Source: Phalacrocorax aristotelis (taxonomy: Eukaryota; Chordata; Aves; Suliformes; Phalacrocoracidae). Taken from it: a stretch of 64,000 bases of DNA. A program made the position numbers and the translations under genes. Positions 28,401 through 43,400 of this stretch are shown here, one piece after another. Position 1 is the first letter of the stretch. Each line of letters begins with the position of its first letter. The stretch spans positions 13,392,582 to 13,456,581 of the forward strand of contig NC_134311.1 in NCBI RefSeq assembly GCF_949628215.1, in the 5' to 3' direction. The notes under the pieces are model-generated. The model had not been told where the DNA came from. It was given only the letters and a program-made list of their open reading frames with translations, and made no database searches.

Positions 28401-31400
28401 AAGTTTGCCGATGATAATAAACTAGGAGGAGCTGTGGATTCCCTTGAGGGTAGAGAGGCCCTGCAGAATGATCTGGATAGGCTAGAGAGTTGGGCAATCA
28501 CCAACTGTATGAAATTGTAACAAGAGGAAGTGCTGGGACAGGATAATCCTGGTTAAAAACACAAATTGGTGGATGAGAGGCTGGAGAGCAGCCCTGTGGA
28601 AAGAGATCTGGAGGTTTTGGGTTGATGGCAAGTTGAATATGAGTCAACAGGGTGCCCTGGCAGCCAAAAGAGCCAACCATGTCCTGGGATGCATCACGCA
28701 CAGCAAGCTAGCTGGTCGAGGGAGGTGGTTGCCCCACTTTACACTGCACTGAGGCAGCCCCACCTCAAGTCCTGTGTGCAGTTTTGGGTGCCTCAATACA
28801 AGAAGGCCATCAAACTATAAGAGTGTGTCCATAGGAGGGCAACCAAGGTGGTGAAAGGCCTCGAGGTCAAGACTTGCAAGGAGCAGCTGAGGTCATTTGG
28901 TTTGTTCAACTTGGAGAAGAGAAGCCTGATGGATGCCCTCATTGCAGCCTATAACTTCCTCAAGGGGGGCAGTGGAGAGGGAAGTGCTGATCTCTCTGGT
29001 GACCAGTGATAGGACACGAGGAAATGTAATGAAGCTGTGTCAGGGGAAGTTTAGACTGCACATTAGGAAAAAGTTCTTCACTGAGAGGGTGGTCAGTCAG
29101 TGGAACAGGCTCCCCAGGGAAGGGGTCATAGCACCAAGCCTGTCAGAATGACGCTCTTAGTCATATGGTTTAGTTTTAAGCAGTCCTGCAAGGAGCTTAT
29201 GGGTCCCTTCCAACTTGAGATGTTCTATGATTCTATGATTTCCATTGCAGAGCAGCTCAGAGAAGTAGGAGACAAGCATGATCATCTTAACAGTAATTAC
29301 CAGTTTCCCAACAAGGTAAGATTAGCAATGTAGTTACATACAAGTCCATTTTAAATATCTCAGGACATTAAAAAAAACCCAAAATATACCACAAGCCAGG
29401 AATCATTGTGTTCATACAAGTAAATCTGCTTGACCCAGGAAGGCTAATGGTAACTTCCAGTACAGAGGAAGCAGGTGTACCATCAAGACTACAGAAAGTC
29501 TTGAGCATCATACCAGTCACAAAAGATCATCTACCAAACATTAACAATGTTCACATTAACCGCAAATGGACTGTTTATAATGTCTCTAAAGAGAAAAACA
29601 TACACATCCCACTTCAGAGGCACTCAGGTGGTATATGGACATGCTTATGATCTTTCGTTTACCTGCCTTCCAAGTAATGGAAGCACTTCTTTGATCACAG
29701 TCTGCGTAGTGCTATGCTTATTTACTCGTAGAGAAACATATGCCATTCCCACCCTAAAGAGAAAATAAATACTTAATTTAGGACAATCATTTGACCTATC
29801 CTCTGCGTACCTTTTTCATTTAAGTGGCAAATTTTCTATGGGGGTAGGCTGAAATTTGTAGTAGTTGAAGGAAGTTGTTCACTGAGGCTTGTGGCAGATG
29901 CAATATTAGCCCCATAAACATGCAAAGACTCTCACCTCAAGGAACAGGTCATTACAATTGTAGCACTGCAAATTAGTTTCTTCCTACACACAGAACTACC
30001 TACAAGTCTTTCATAAAATTTGGCAAGATAGTTTCACGAGTAAAATTAACAAGTGTTTAAAGTTCATCCCACTGCTCTTAAGAAATGAATAGTTCTTGTT
30101 CCCGCTGCTAAATATGCTTAAAATGTGTATTTTCTCAGTGGTAAATGGAACAGTTTTTTTTTCTTTATTTTTTCCTCCTATTCTTACATCAGAAGTTACA
30201 CTGAATTATTCCTACTTAATATTTCTTCAAAAAAACTATAAAGCTTTCAAGTGACATGTGTATGTCATCATTTGTTTACAGATGCAGTTAATGTAAAGAT
30301 GCGTCTTGTTGGCCAAATGCACTATAATAGAACTGCACAAGTTGCACAGTATGTTTCATGCATGTAAAGAAACCCAGAAGCACGTTTCCATGCACGGAAA
30401 TGAGTAATATGTATATTATTCATTCAGAAAATTAAAAAGATGCTGCCAGAAATACAGAAAAAGAAACTACATTCTCAGTTATACTTGGGCAACTTCAATA
30501 ACTGAAACACACTGGGCTAGGCTACAGAGGGCAAATGTAGCTAAGCAGAATAACTTTATGATAAAGGAGGAAAATACTCACTTCAGCCAGGCAGGATAAA
30601 TTCTGATCACTTCCTCATCCTTTGGTTTGGCTCTGATGATCCAAGCTTCAGGAATGGATTCGCGGAATACTGAGCCCAAGTTGCTGTCCTCTGCAGCATC
30701 ATTCCTGTTGATAACATCATCAGACAGCAGTGCCTGCTGCGTAAAGGTCTGAAGCTCATACTCCTGCTGGTCATCATTTATGTAGTATGCCCTCAGAGCA
30801 GCCTCCTACAACGCAGTAAGATAAATTAACATTTTCTTGAAAAGACACCATTAATACCTGCATACCCATAGACATTTATAAATACCTTACTTATGGAACC
30901 AACCTTTAACACATGTTTTAAACGCAGAACAGTAGATAAATAACAATGGCAAAAAACCAAAAAAAGAGCAAGTTTTGAACACAAATTCTAGTGGAAGATA
31001 CAAAAAAAGACTTTGAAATATCAATGAATTTGAACACAGACCACGGTATTTTTGTCAAGTGATAGTCATTTTAACTCCACAGATCAAATGTAAAAATTCA
31101 CCAACAGTAAAGCTACATTCACTGCATGCAAAATTTACTCCACAAGAAAAATGGTAATTTACACTTGATTGTGCCCAACTCTGCATATTCAATCTTCTCG
31201 CACTAAGGGGCTGCTGAAAATTAGTGAGCTTCTCAGCATACGGCTGCCCTGAACCCACACACCTGTGAAGAGGAAAGGTAAGGGCTGTCCTTGGAAGATG
31301 CAAGCAGTCACAGGAGTTTTACAACCATTATTGGCCCACACCTACAGCACCTCTGCTAATACAGACACTGCAGCAAATACAGCCCAGTAAGTCTCTTATG

Positions 31401-34400
31401 AGAACTGGTATTAATCTGCCCTGGTATTATAAGCAGCAGCCTGACAAAATGTGCTTGAAAGGAAAGTAGCACGTCTAAATAAAAGTGTTTTCAGCACTGT
31501 ACGGAATTTTCCTTGAAGATCTTTGACATGCAGAACACTACAAACCATTTCAAAACTCCTGTTGATTTTGAGCACAATAACACGATAAAAATCTAAACAA
31601 GCTGTAGGTTTAAATTGTCAAAATTCTGATGCAATAAATTCTCCAGGCTTCTGTGCCAAGTCCTTTATGACTCTGAGTCCTCACCATGCTCAATTCTGCT
31701 GTACAACACCTTCTGGGCTTCATTTCTGTACAGCATGGGGTCTCTGCTAGCCTGTTAAATTAAGATCTTTACAGATCATTTGATTTATTACTGAGTCAGA
31801 TGGAGCATTCGAAAAGCTAGGGATTGGCCACTATGTGATTGATAATTCATTACTTTCACAGCCACCGAGTGGGGGCAACTATGACATGCTTCAATCCTGA
31901 AAGCCGATTAACTGAACACAATAGCAGTGGCTGTCCAGGGTAAATGTCAAACCACTAAATATTATAGAAAAGGAGCAAGATATAAGCAGCTAATTATCCA
32001 GTACTGCTCACACAGTAAAATCAGTCTTCAGTGTCACACAGGGAAGGAGAATGCTTAACATGTGCTTAGCATGTGATACGCTGTGGTCCCCATTATGCTA
32101 TAGATAGGTAGGCCAGCACCAAAGTAAGAGTACTACGTGAAGAAGTCAAATTACATTGTAACATTATAGCCCATTTACAGATTTTATTGTTGTTGAATTG
32201 CATTTGTAAAGCAAAGACTATTGTAATACACAAGCATATGCCCCTTTATCACACTGGAATATTGACCTTCACCGGGTATCTTACCACAACTTCTTCATTT
32301 TTTGCAATCCTTGGTACTGAAATCAGTCGAAATTGATTGCGTTTCACTGCATCATTCCCATCAAATATCTTTAATGTTTGTTTACCTGAATGAAAACAAT
32401 TATTGTATTTCAATAACACACCCCTCAAATCATAAAGCTACCTGAATAGGACGCATATAATGGAACTATTAAAAACCTGCTTTTAACCAACTGAACTATT
32501 TCTTCATCACAAGCTTTCAGGCTGAATCTTTTTAGTTTTGTTTTGTTACTCTTCATTTAAAACAGGGGTACATTTACAGAGGAAAGCAGGAGGAGTACTT
32601 CAAGTAATCATAGTTTTATCCAGACTTTTGATATAACTGTTTATATATAACTATACTGTTTATGTCATCACTTCTTCATCCTCACCATTCAAGACTGCAT
32701 TTATTACTGGTGAGTTCAACAACCTGAAGATCGTGACAGAGTGCATCACCTTCAGAACAGCTCCCAAAGCACTGCTGGTTCTGAGAGCATCCTTCCAAAG
32801 AAAGTCCTTAAAGAACCTGGTTAACTGTACTGACAACAGGAGAAAATACAGGAATAACATTAAAACTAGAAGAAAGAAGGTACGGCAAAGGAAGAACTAA
32901 CCCTTTGCTGTCTTTCATTTCACTAAAGCCTTATCAAATCCATGCTCAAACCAGGCTGCTGTACAGACATCTTGGAATGGGTGAAGAGTTAAGGATTTCA
33001 GGTTCACCTTTCACAAAGATGAGTTAAGACTCAGTCAGGTATAGATCACAGCATGACAAAGCTTCTCTCTTATTTAAGCAACTATTTGAAGAGCAACAGC
33101 AAAGTGCAACCAAATTCTCATAGAACAGGCAGTTTTAGAGGTTTTAGAAACAAATGAACATTATCAGTCTGATAAGTGTGTCCTTACCACCTATGGAAAG
33201 AAATGAAGTTAATCAATCCAAGCCAAAAAGAAGATTCCAACAAGACAGACATTCTGTCCTCTCCTGATCGGATCTTTATGAAAAGACCTGATGAGCCAGT
33301 TTCGCAGGTTCTTTCATGCACTCCCCAGGGAGCCCATGCTTTACAACAGACATGACTGCTCTTTATGGACAAATCCTACTCCAACAAGGTCATTTGCCAT
33401 GCTGTTGCCTGCAGCGAGACTGTGCCAATTGCTCAACTGGTGGCCTGGCAGAGATGTTCCAAGAGGAAAACTGGACGACAAGTGAACTGCCAGATGAGGC
33501 TGAAGAACACATCTCCAGTCACGTTAGCAGGTAAGCCCCAGGCAGCTGTGGAGGGCCTGCCTTTGTGAAAGAGCTGTGTAGCTGCTGGAGCAAAAGTCTT
33601 GGCCATGAGGGTATGTCACTAATGGCCGCAAGTTGCATGACAGCAGCCTGACAGCCTGACCTTGATCACTAGGAAGGTGATTGAGCAATTAAAACCTGTA
33701 ACCCATTTTCCGACATATCAAGGAATGAGAGTAGTCAGCACAGACCTATCAAGGGAAATGATACTTAACCAAAGTGGTAACTTTCTGTGATAGGACAGCT
33801 GGCTGGGTGGATATGGGGAGAGAAAATTGCACGGTGTTTTTATTTACTTTAGTAAGGCTTTTGACATTGTCTCCCTTAACAGCCTCATAGGCAAATGGCT
33901 GAAGTACAGACTAGGTGAGTGGAGAGAGAAGTGGACTGAAAACTGGCTGTACTGCTGCGCTCAAAAGGCTAGTCCAAAGAAGTATGAAGTCCAGCTGTAG
34001 GCCAGTCACTAGTCAAGTAGCCTTGCAAGTCAATACTGGGGCCAATATCATTTACCCTCTTCACTGATGGCTTAAGATGATCATAGAAAATAGAATCATC
34101 AAGGTTGGAAAAGACAGAGTACATCCTCAGCCTGCTTACAGAGGACACAAGACTGGGAGTGAGTGCTTGATAGACCAGATGGGTATGCTGCCATTCAGAA
34201 GGACCTTGACAGGCTGGAGAAATGTGCCACCAGGGACCTCATGAAGTTCAACACAGTGAAATGCCAAATCCCACACCTCTACAAAAATAACCCAAGCCAG
34301 TGTCTGACTGGCTGGAAAGCAGCTTGGCAGAGATAGCCTAGGGGTCATGGAAGACACCAAGTTAACCATAAGCCAGCAACATTCTCTTACAGCAAAGATG

Positions 34401-37400
34401 GCCAGCAGCACCCTGAGCTGCATTAGCAACAGCATTGCCAGCAGGTTGACAGAGATCATTATTTCTCTCTACTTAGCCTTGCTGAGACCTCATTGGGAGA
34501 GCTCTGCCCAGTCCTGGACTCTCAATAAAAGAAAGACATGGATGTACTGGAGTGAATGCAGGGAGGGCCAATGAAGATGATGATGAGACTGGAGCATCTC
34601 ATACGAGGAGAGGCTGAGAGAACTGGGAGTGTTCATTCTGGAGAATGAAGGATCGGGAAGGGGGGGCATGTCTTATCCATGTGTATATAAGTAACTAATG
34701 GGAGGCTGTAAAGGTGAACAGACAGAGACAACAGGCACAAATTGAAACACAAGAAATTACGTTTAAACCTAAGAAAAAAAACCTTTTTTTTTTATTTTGG
34801 TACCTGTGACACTGGAACAGGTTGTTCAGGGAGGACTGTGAAGTCTCCATATTCAGAGATACTCAAAACCTGACTTGACATGACCCTGAACAAACGGTTC
34901 TGACTGAGCCTACTTGAGCAGGGGGTTGGCCTAGACAAACTCCAACATCATATCCAACATCAGTCATACCGTGACTCTGTGAAGAGAAGCCTGTACAAGG
35001 GATGCTTGTACAAAGACAGACACAAACAGAACAAACAAGATTATAGAATCATAGAATAGTTTGCATTGGAAGGGACCTTAAAAGATCATCTAGACCAAAC
35101 ACTCTGCCATGGACATGGGGACATGTTTCACTAGATCAGATTGCTCAAAGCCTCCTCCAGCCTGAAATTGAACACTTCCAGTGACGGGGCATCCACAACT
35201 TCTCTGGGCAACCTGTTCCAGAGTCTCACTACCCTCATCATAAAATATTTCTTCCTTATGTCCAATCTAAATCTACCATCTTTCAGTTTAAAACCCTGTC
35301 CTTTCACTACAGGGCCTACTAAGAAGCCTTCCCCCTTTTTTCTTATACACTGTCTTTAAGTACTGAATGCAATAAGGTCTCCCTGGAGCCTTCTCTTCTC
35401 CAAGCTGAAAAACCCCAACTCTCTCAGCCTGTCCTCATAGGAGAGGTGCTCCAGCCCTCAGATCATTTTTGTGGCGTCCTCTGGACCCGCTCCAACAGTT
35501 CTGTGTCCTTCCTGTGCTCAGGGCTCCAGGTCTCGATAGAGTGCTCCAGGAGGGGTCTCACCAGAGGGGAGCAGGGGGGCAGAATCACCTCCCTCAACCT
35601 GCTGGCCATGCTGCTTCTGATGCAGCCCAGGATCTGGTTCGCTTTCTGGGCTGCAAGCGCACATTGTTGGCTCATGTCCAGCTTTTCATCCACCAGTACC
35701 CTCAAGTCCTTCTCTGCAGGGCTACTCTCAATCCCTTCATCCTCCAGCCTGTGTTGATACTGGGGATTACCCTGACCCAGGTGTAGGACCTTGCACTTGG
35801 CTTTGTTGAACCTCATGAGGTTCTCACACGCACAACTCTCCAGTGTGTCCAGGTCCCTCTGGATGGATCCCTTCCCTATAGCAAATCAGCTGCCCCACTC
35901 AGCTTGGCATCATCTGTAAACTTACTGAGGGTTTACTCAATTCCACTATCTGTCACTGATGAAGATAAAAAATTAGCACTGGTCCCAGCGGGGACCCTTG
36001 AGGGACATCACTTGTTACTGGTTTCCACTTGCGCATTGATGTGAAAGCAGAAAGGGCTGAAGCAGGAAACAAAAGAACTGAAATCCTAAATCAAAGTCAA
36101 ATTGAAGAAGCAAAATGATTGCCTTTCTAAATGGTATCTACAATATGACAAGTCCCTGTGCTTCTGGTTTGCAGGTTTACTTCTGGAGCCTGTCAAGAAG
36201 AATAGGCTTTGGAAGCACAGCTCTGACTTCTTCTCTATGTGATTATTCCTTAAGTATTCTTTTGAGAGGAGTTAGCTGGAACCTTTTACAACATCCATTT
36301 AAGAAAAACAATCACACAATGTACACTCTTTACAGCAATGGAGAGTAAATTATTCTACTGGAGAAGCTAGTGTGGGATATATGATACGTCAGGACTTTTC
36401 AAGTATTTTTTTTAATACTAAGAGTAGTATTACCAGATGGATTTGGCTTTTCAGTTTTCCAATTATCACCTTAGTGGTTGTGCCTGTTGTCAGTTGGTTT
36501 TTTAGTCACAATATAAGGAACATTTAAATATCATCAACTCTCACTTCTAAAATATTCTTGAAACTCTGTTGTCACTGCATTGAGACTATAGCACACATGA
36601 AAGTGATCCAATCCTTTAAACACTGCCGGATTAGTGTCAGAAAAAGTGAAGTTCTTTTAGAAACAGATTTCTGTCAGAGTGATCTCCATGGTGACTTTAG
36701 CATAGACAAATTTTAACAGAAAGACACAGTGTCCTGGGTGACCTTCTTTAGGGCTAACACAATTTGAGAAAACACATCAAACACTGGTTACTGACAGCAC
36801 AGCCAATGTTCTGAGTATGAACTTTCATAACATTATCAAAATCTCTACTGTTTTCTCTAGCAATCCAGAGGGCAGACAACCATCTGAGAATAAAAACATT
36901 CATCCAAGTTTCAGTACTTGTTTTCATTCAAACTGCCTTTGTTGTCTGCTCTTCTTAGATACTAGCTGGCCCAAGAGAATCCCCAGCAATTTCAACTGGA
37001 AATTTTTTTTGAGGTCTCCACTTCCTAAGACAAATGTTGCAAAAAATTGGCTTGAGTCTTAAAATAAACTGGTTTGCAAGGAGGAGTTTAGATCTACAGA
37101 CCAGTAGTAATGTCCTAAGCTAAATAAACAGCACGCTCAGTCCTGCTTTCCTTAAGGTAATCTGGTTATCCATCATACAAAACAAGCTTAATTTATCAAT
37201 GAAAAAATCATGTTTAACTTTGTCACTGCCCTACTCACAGAGGTCAGTTTTACTGCAACCTGATGAAAGATGGCTTTCTTGCACATGAGCTTCTGGGGAC
37301 ACATTAACAAAAGAAGAAACAGCTAGTTATTTGCCCACAACTAGTCATCCAGAAAAACATTTCCCAACTAATTCAAGCATACATCTGCAACATGAAAGTG

Positions 37401-40400
37401 AAGGGGTGTCTTACGCCAGTCTCCTTGTCTAACCAGCCTTGGAAAGAAGCTCAACTATGAACACTTTTCAAGTTAGGTAAAGCTCTTTATCCCTCCTGTT
37501 CCAGTTTTTAAATATTAGAAAATGATCCAATTATAGATGAAGTCTACATACCACTAAGTATAAAGAAGTCTTGCTAATATGCAACAGATGCACATAACAA
37601 ATTTTACTATTTAAAGGAGCTACTGCCTGTTTTACAATATTGATGCTTCACTGCCAAATGTCTTTTATCTTTTTCTATTGGATCAGGGTACACAGTATCA
37701 GGACTTTCTCCTGAAAAACACATTACTTTTCTTCTTATCATGGGATACTGAGCTGAAAAAACCCTGCTCTTTATGCTTATGCTTTCCAAGAGGAAAACAA
37801 CTACAAAAACATCAGCTCCAGGCATAATTTACCAAACTACGGTATTTGACTTTGTGAGCTAAGATACCAAGTTTTCCTGGGAAAGGGATAAACAGCATTT
37901 GGTGAGTCCAAAGTTCATGCCCTTTGACTTCTAAATCCCCATAGACAGGACATAGATTCTGAAAAGACTTATGTTCAGCTTGTGGCAGAGATAGGAAAAT
38001 AATGTAGTCCTGAATGTTTTTGCCACTGAAGAAAGCTAGAAGCCTACACCAAACATACTGGTGGGCTTTACTCTTAAGATGCCAGATGCTAGCAACACTG
38101 CTTACCAAGTACCATTCTTCTCAAAAAAACCTATGCTATCCACATGCTTTCTGCTCTCCTTCTCTAGCCACTGCTACTCCAAACTACAACAGTGTGAACT
38201 GGCAAGTTTTGTTTTATTTCAGTATTACCCTTCACAATCATAAGCAAGCACTAAGACAATGACTTGGGTCTATCTAATACAAGAACATTATATGCCGTCA
38301 GTGGGTACTGAGAGACGTTCAGAGGGCAGAGAGACTCCCAGGTCATGCCCTTCGCTCTTAATAGGAATAGCTAATAACATTTGCAAATATTTCTTCATAG
38401 CCTTCTGGCAATGATGCTACAGAACTACAAGAAGATTTTTTCAAAGTTTCTCTTCATGAGATTTTTCCATGAAACCTCTTTGCATTTTCAGGAAGTAGTT
38501 AAGAAGAAGTGCTTGCTTTCCCTGAAAGAGACATCTAGAGCAACCAATGTTTTGACTACCAACTGGTTGAAGCATCAAGGATGAGGGAGGGTGGAAGGGA
38601 TTCAGGAAACAAGAAAGGGACAGGCAGACTGAAAGGTAATCAAGACAAAAGGGCAGCAACACTGGGAAGTAAATTATGTGCTTGGGAAAGGAGAATAACT
38701 GGGAGAGATAAGTAGGGGAAGAACACAAAATACAACTTGGTGAGAAGTAGGAACAACAGTGGGAAATATCAAGTGTCATAAAACACAGATAAAGAGAGTC
38801 GAGGGAAGGAAAGGAAGGGAAGATGTGCACAATGGGGGAACTGAAGCAAAAGAAAAGCAACATGCAATTTTTCAGAATGCTCATTTTTCTTTTCCCAGTA
38901 GTTACAGGCAATTCAGCCATGAAAAGGAAATACACATCTTCCAGCATTGTGCCGCTAGTTAATTCAATACAGTTGAGCATAATATTCTTTTTTTAAGTAT
39001 CTTCAAATGGAGGCGAAGCAAACTGTCTTGGGGGAAGAAACTTTTTCAGCATGACACCAGGTACAGTAATGCAACTTGTAAATGAGTGTCTTCTGAAGTA
39101 CCATTGAGCAGAAGCTTTTGTGAGGAAAGAAACTGAGCAAATGGAGGAGCAACATCCCTCAGCCACTGTCTATGACGGATAAGCTTTAAAATAAATAAAA
39201 GCTGCCTAGGGCTCACTATAGAGTAGTCAAGTACTGAGCTTTTATTGATTCCTGGCAAGCAATTAGGGCAGAATCTAATGTCTCTTCATGTTCCCAGATC
39301 CCTGCAGATTGACACACAAGTAAAAGCTCTTAAGAGCTCATTTTTTATTTCAGAATTACTAAGATGGCTTCTCTATGATTCATTTGTTGCATATATACAA
39401 CGAACCAACTTCTTTTTTCCCCTCTGTTAAGTCTTCATATTACCATGAAATAATAGGAATGATTTTCAGAAGTTTGCCTTTGACTTCTCAAGCTTGACAG
39501 AGTACATCTGTGGTTGCAGCCCAGCTGAGACCAATGAATTCTGTGTCCAGGAAAACAGGAATAATCTGTGCTGGTCGAAACCTAGTTCAACATTGCATCT
39601 CAGAAAGGACAGACAATGCACACCCCTCAGAGGCGCCCCTAAGGAGCACTTTCAATCCCCTTCTTTACCTCCACCCCCAACTATCTGAGGTCTGTCAATG
39701 CAGAGCAGTTTTACAGGTTATATATTCCCAGAATTACTAAGAATTATTTTAGTACGAAAATGGACTTTGGGGCTCAACTCGCTCCCCAGACACTACAACC
39801 ACTAATGAGAGCATCCACATGATGTTTATCCTACTGTCCCTGTAACATTCAGTTCTCCCCAAGTTAATTGTTCACTGTGCAGACAAGTCTTTAGAAGCTG
39901 GCTCATGTTCTCAGGCACAAGGATTTATAGTCCTTTTCCAAACCTGCTTTGTAGGTCTGTTAAATCTATCATCTCAGAAAGTGTTGGATTGTTTTTATGG
40001 TAATTTTATGCTTTTGGCTTCAGTATCTTGGTATGCTAAGTTTCATTGTTGACATATTTAAGCTCCCAAAATTAAGACTTAAATCTTCTAACATTACGCT
40101 TCACTCCACAAACCTACTACAATAGCTAAGAAACAAAATGGAATGCTGACCACTAATTCAAATTTTCTTCCAGTATTAATCTACAGACTTCGCATCCTTT
40201 CCTAGTGGTTTCTTTCCTATGGAAAAGGATCTTTACAAGTCAATACTATTAAATTTGTTCTGACTTGTTTTCACCGGTTTTAAAAATATGCATCTGTAAA
40301 ACATGGAGTTCTGGAATTACAAAAAGCCACAGTATTTTGGAACAGAATTTATTTCAGACACTCCTGAGGGAGAGCATGGTAACATCCCAAAAGATGTGGC

Positions 40401-43400
40401 AGATGTACTGAGTCAACACACAGAAGCTAATGAGCAGGTCACTCTTGACCCATATTACACAAATGACATTATCTAAAGATGGGAGGAAGAGGTCCAGCAT
40501 GCTATAACTGTGCCTCTGTCATGTTTAATTTGATAGGTTATGACTCCCCACACAGAGAGGCACAAAAGCACAATGGCTGGCCGGTGAACCCAGCAACTTT
40601 GTCAGCGAAGTTACCAGCGGAGCCATGCCCTGCCCTGATGCAAGGGCATCAGCCCCATGGGCTGGGGGTAGCACCCACCAGGTAAGTCCGCACGGAGAAG
40701 CTCTGTGGGTCACTTCACTAACTGAGGAGGACACTCAGGATACAGGGCTCTATGACACACACAGGAAGAGCACTCTGGGACTGTAAAAGAGCTGTTAAGG
40801 GCGGAACCAAGGGCAGAAAAAGGGAGGGATCAAGATGGTTTGGGGAGGAACAAGCATGGGAAAATAGAGGGATAAGGAGACAAAAGAAGCTGGTCACATG
40901 TTGAGAGGTTGCTGGTGGTGCCCCTGACTGGCCATGCCCTGCACCTGATCATAACAGTCTGTCCTGTCTTCTCATTATATACTATTTCTAACTCTTTTTG
41001 TTGATGTGGTTTCCATGTACGCATATGGGTTCCTGAGTGCAGCAAGTGAAGGACTGAAGGTTACTGTGACCAGTGTGTCCATGGTGCCAACAACCAGTGA
41101 CAGCTGACCATGGGGGCTGGGGGTCCACCAAGAGACCTAGGCAGGGAGGGCATGCATGTAGATATATGTATGCACACATATCTGCACACAGCCACACATG
41201 CATGCATATATATACATACATATGTATCAGAATATGTGTACGTATACACACACACGTTCCCACTAACAGAGCTTCACCCTGCTCAGCCACAGAGGGACAG
41301 GATGCTGTAAGCAGCTTCACCTCTTCTGGGGTTCCAGATTTGGAGACGCCTAATATCATTAAACTAAAACTTTCAAATATTTTTTTTTTCTTTTTTGTTT
41401 TGTTTTGGTGAATGCTTTGTTTTTCAAGAGACATTAGAATCACTCTCTACCTATGAAGCTTTCTAAATCATAGCAAAGATACTGGGGTCTACACTGACTT
41501 CTGTTTTGTGAAAATGTATTAAGAGGAAGCAATTTGTTTTAATGCTGCTCTTCTATTTAAAACACAAGTAACAATTCTTTACATGAGCCTTGAAAATGTA
41601 CCATCTACTGTTGCTTCTCCAGTCCACAGATGGACACTGTATATGAACAAAAGGCATATTGAAGTTTGTATCCTGCCCCCAATTTTCACATCTTTTTCCT
41701 GCTTTTGAAAAGGTTGTCTAAAGCTGAACAATCCTATACTTGTACTTTTAACCAATCCAGCTGAAATATCTGCATACGTGGTTTGCGCTCTTGAACAGTC
41801 ATGAGTAAGGGAAATAGCCTTAGTCAGTGAAGTATGAAAGTCCTGATAATCAACGACTTATATGACTTAAAGCACTGGAAAATGTGAAAGTTCCTTAGAT
41901 AAATTGCAATTAGTCAGAGCCTCGTCCCATAATGAAAGGGAACACGGTGGTGGATCATAAATTACTGTCATTAAGGGACAGCAACTTCAAACTTCAAGAA
42001 GTGAAGTAAGAGCATGCCTGAGATCACTTCCATTACTGAGTTAATTATATACTGAGCTGGATTTAAAAAAAAAAATCCAAGCAGCGTTTGCACAATTATC
42101 CTATTAATTTTGTAAGACCTTCAGGCTAAAAAAAAAAAAGGAAAAAAATCATATTTGTTCATTGAAATTTCAGTTTTACAGCAATCCATGCAGCTACATT
42201 AGGTAGCAAGTACCATGTGACTAATATGGGTATAAGGGGTGGGATGCCCTTAAATTGTGGGTGGCTTCATCTTCTGAAGTGGTAAGAGTTTGGCTAATAC
42301 CAACCACAGAAAACTCCACATGTGTAAGAATTTAACTGCTTAAGAAGCAACCAGCCTGGCTCAATCCTGATGCACAGGAATACATACACTTTTACTGCAA
42401 CGTGCCCAAGAAAAAAAATTCACCTGGTGTCTTCAGTAAGATTTGGATCCAGCTACTTTAAAACTAGAAGGCTTTGAAGAGACATTGCTGTCTGCCCTTT
42501 AGACTGGTTGCTTATCTATGGATTGTTAACACCACGCTTTCTTCCATTACTGAGTTGAGAGAAATGATCTGTTTGTCAGGGTAATAAACAGATTGTCACT
42601 TATGCCAATCTACTAGTGGAAAGTAGTGATGAGATATCTGTAATACCCTGGATAAATGTGTTGGACCAAAACTTTGGGCCTCAAATTGACACCTAGCATT
42701 AGAAAAATAGCCATTTAATATTTTTTCATAAGGCAATGCAAGTCAAGATTATATGAATAAAGACTGGAATGGGTAACTATTCACCACTTACTAAAATTCT
42801 GCTTACTTGAATCTGTTGAAATTTGGACATCTTTTGCTGATCCCTGGGTTGACCCATCAACGTCATCATCTTCATCTGTGAAAACAGACATTTTAAGAAA
42901 GCATTTTTGTTAATTTGAACTGGGTGGGGGGAGGGGAGAGGAATTGTTTGTCATTTAAGGATGGTGTCCATCAAAGAAGCTAACACAAAAGAATTCAGTC
43001 AGAAAAGCACACTTTCTTCTTCTGCCTATTTTATGATAATAACCCATGCTACAAAAACAGCATTTAAAAAAAAGACCTGAATTGACATGTGATTACAGTG
43101 AAAGCATACCTGAAGTCCTTCTGCTGTTAGCTTTAATATTGCAACTACTGCATTTCATCCCTCTCTCAAGGTGCCATGTTTGCCTATGACCAAAGTATAT
43201 ACGGTTTCCATTAAGTTTTAAATCACCAAATCAGTCCAGAAGTAGCAGTAACAGCTTTCCAGTCAGAATTATGGGCATTATGTAAATAACTTCCATAACA
43301 GAAGAATAGGTTTGCTGACACCCAAAGAGAATGAAATTACTGCACTCCAGAAGAGCTCTTTCACAGCAGTTCATCGCTATCACTGAAAGCTAGTAGCTAA

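Larger units (their letters stand above)
32386..42806 (-). other. 10.4 kb DGKQ intron between visible exons 5 and 6
   Basis: The largest intron in the window. It contains CR1 copies at 33630-34982 (+), 34081-34124 (-, nested) and 35043-36035 (-), a purine-rich block at 38580-38840, an unassigned GC-richer segment at 40475-41145 and a TG/CA/TA stretch at 41149-41256. No exon was recognised. The 179-codon minus-strand open frame at 38441-38980 is pyrimidine-driven low complexity. Confidence 0.8.

Noticed and set aside
38441..38980. 179-codon open frame on the minus strand
   Set aside because: It is rich in Ser, Leu, Phe and Cys as expected from pyrimidine-rich DNA. There is no domain, no splice continuity with DGKQ and no promoter context.
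40793..41101. Possible solo LTR with TG start and CA end
   Set aside because: No matching target duplication and no clear poly(A) or promoter arrangement; kept only as an unassigned segment.
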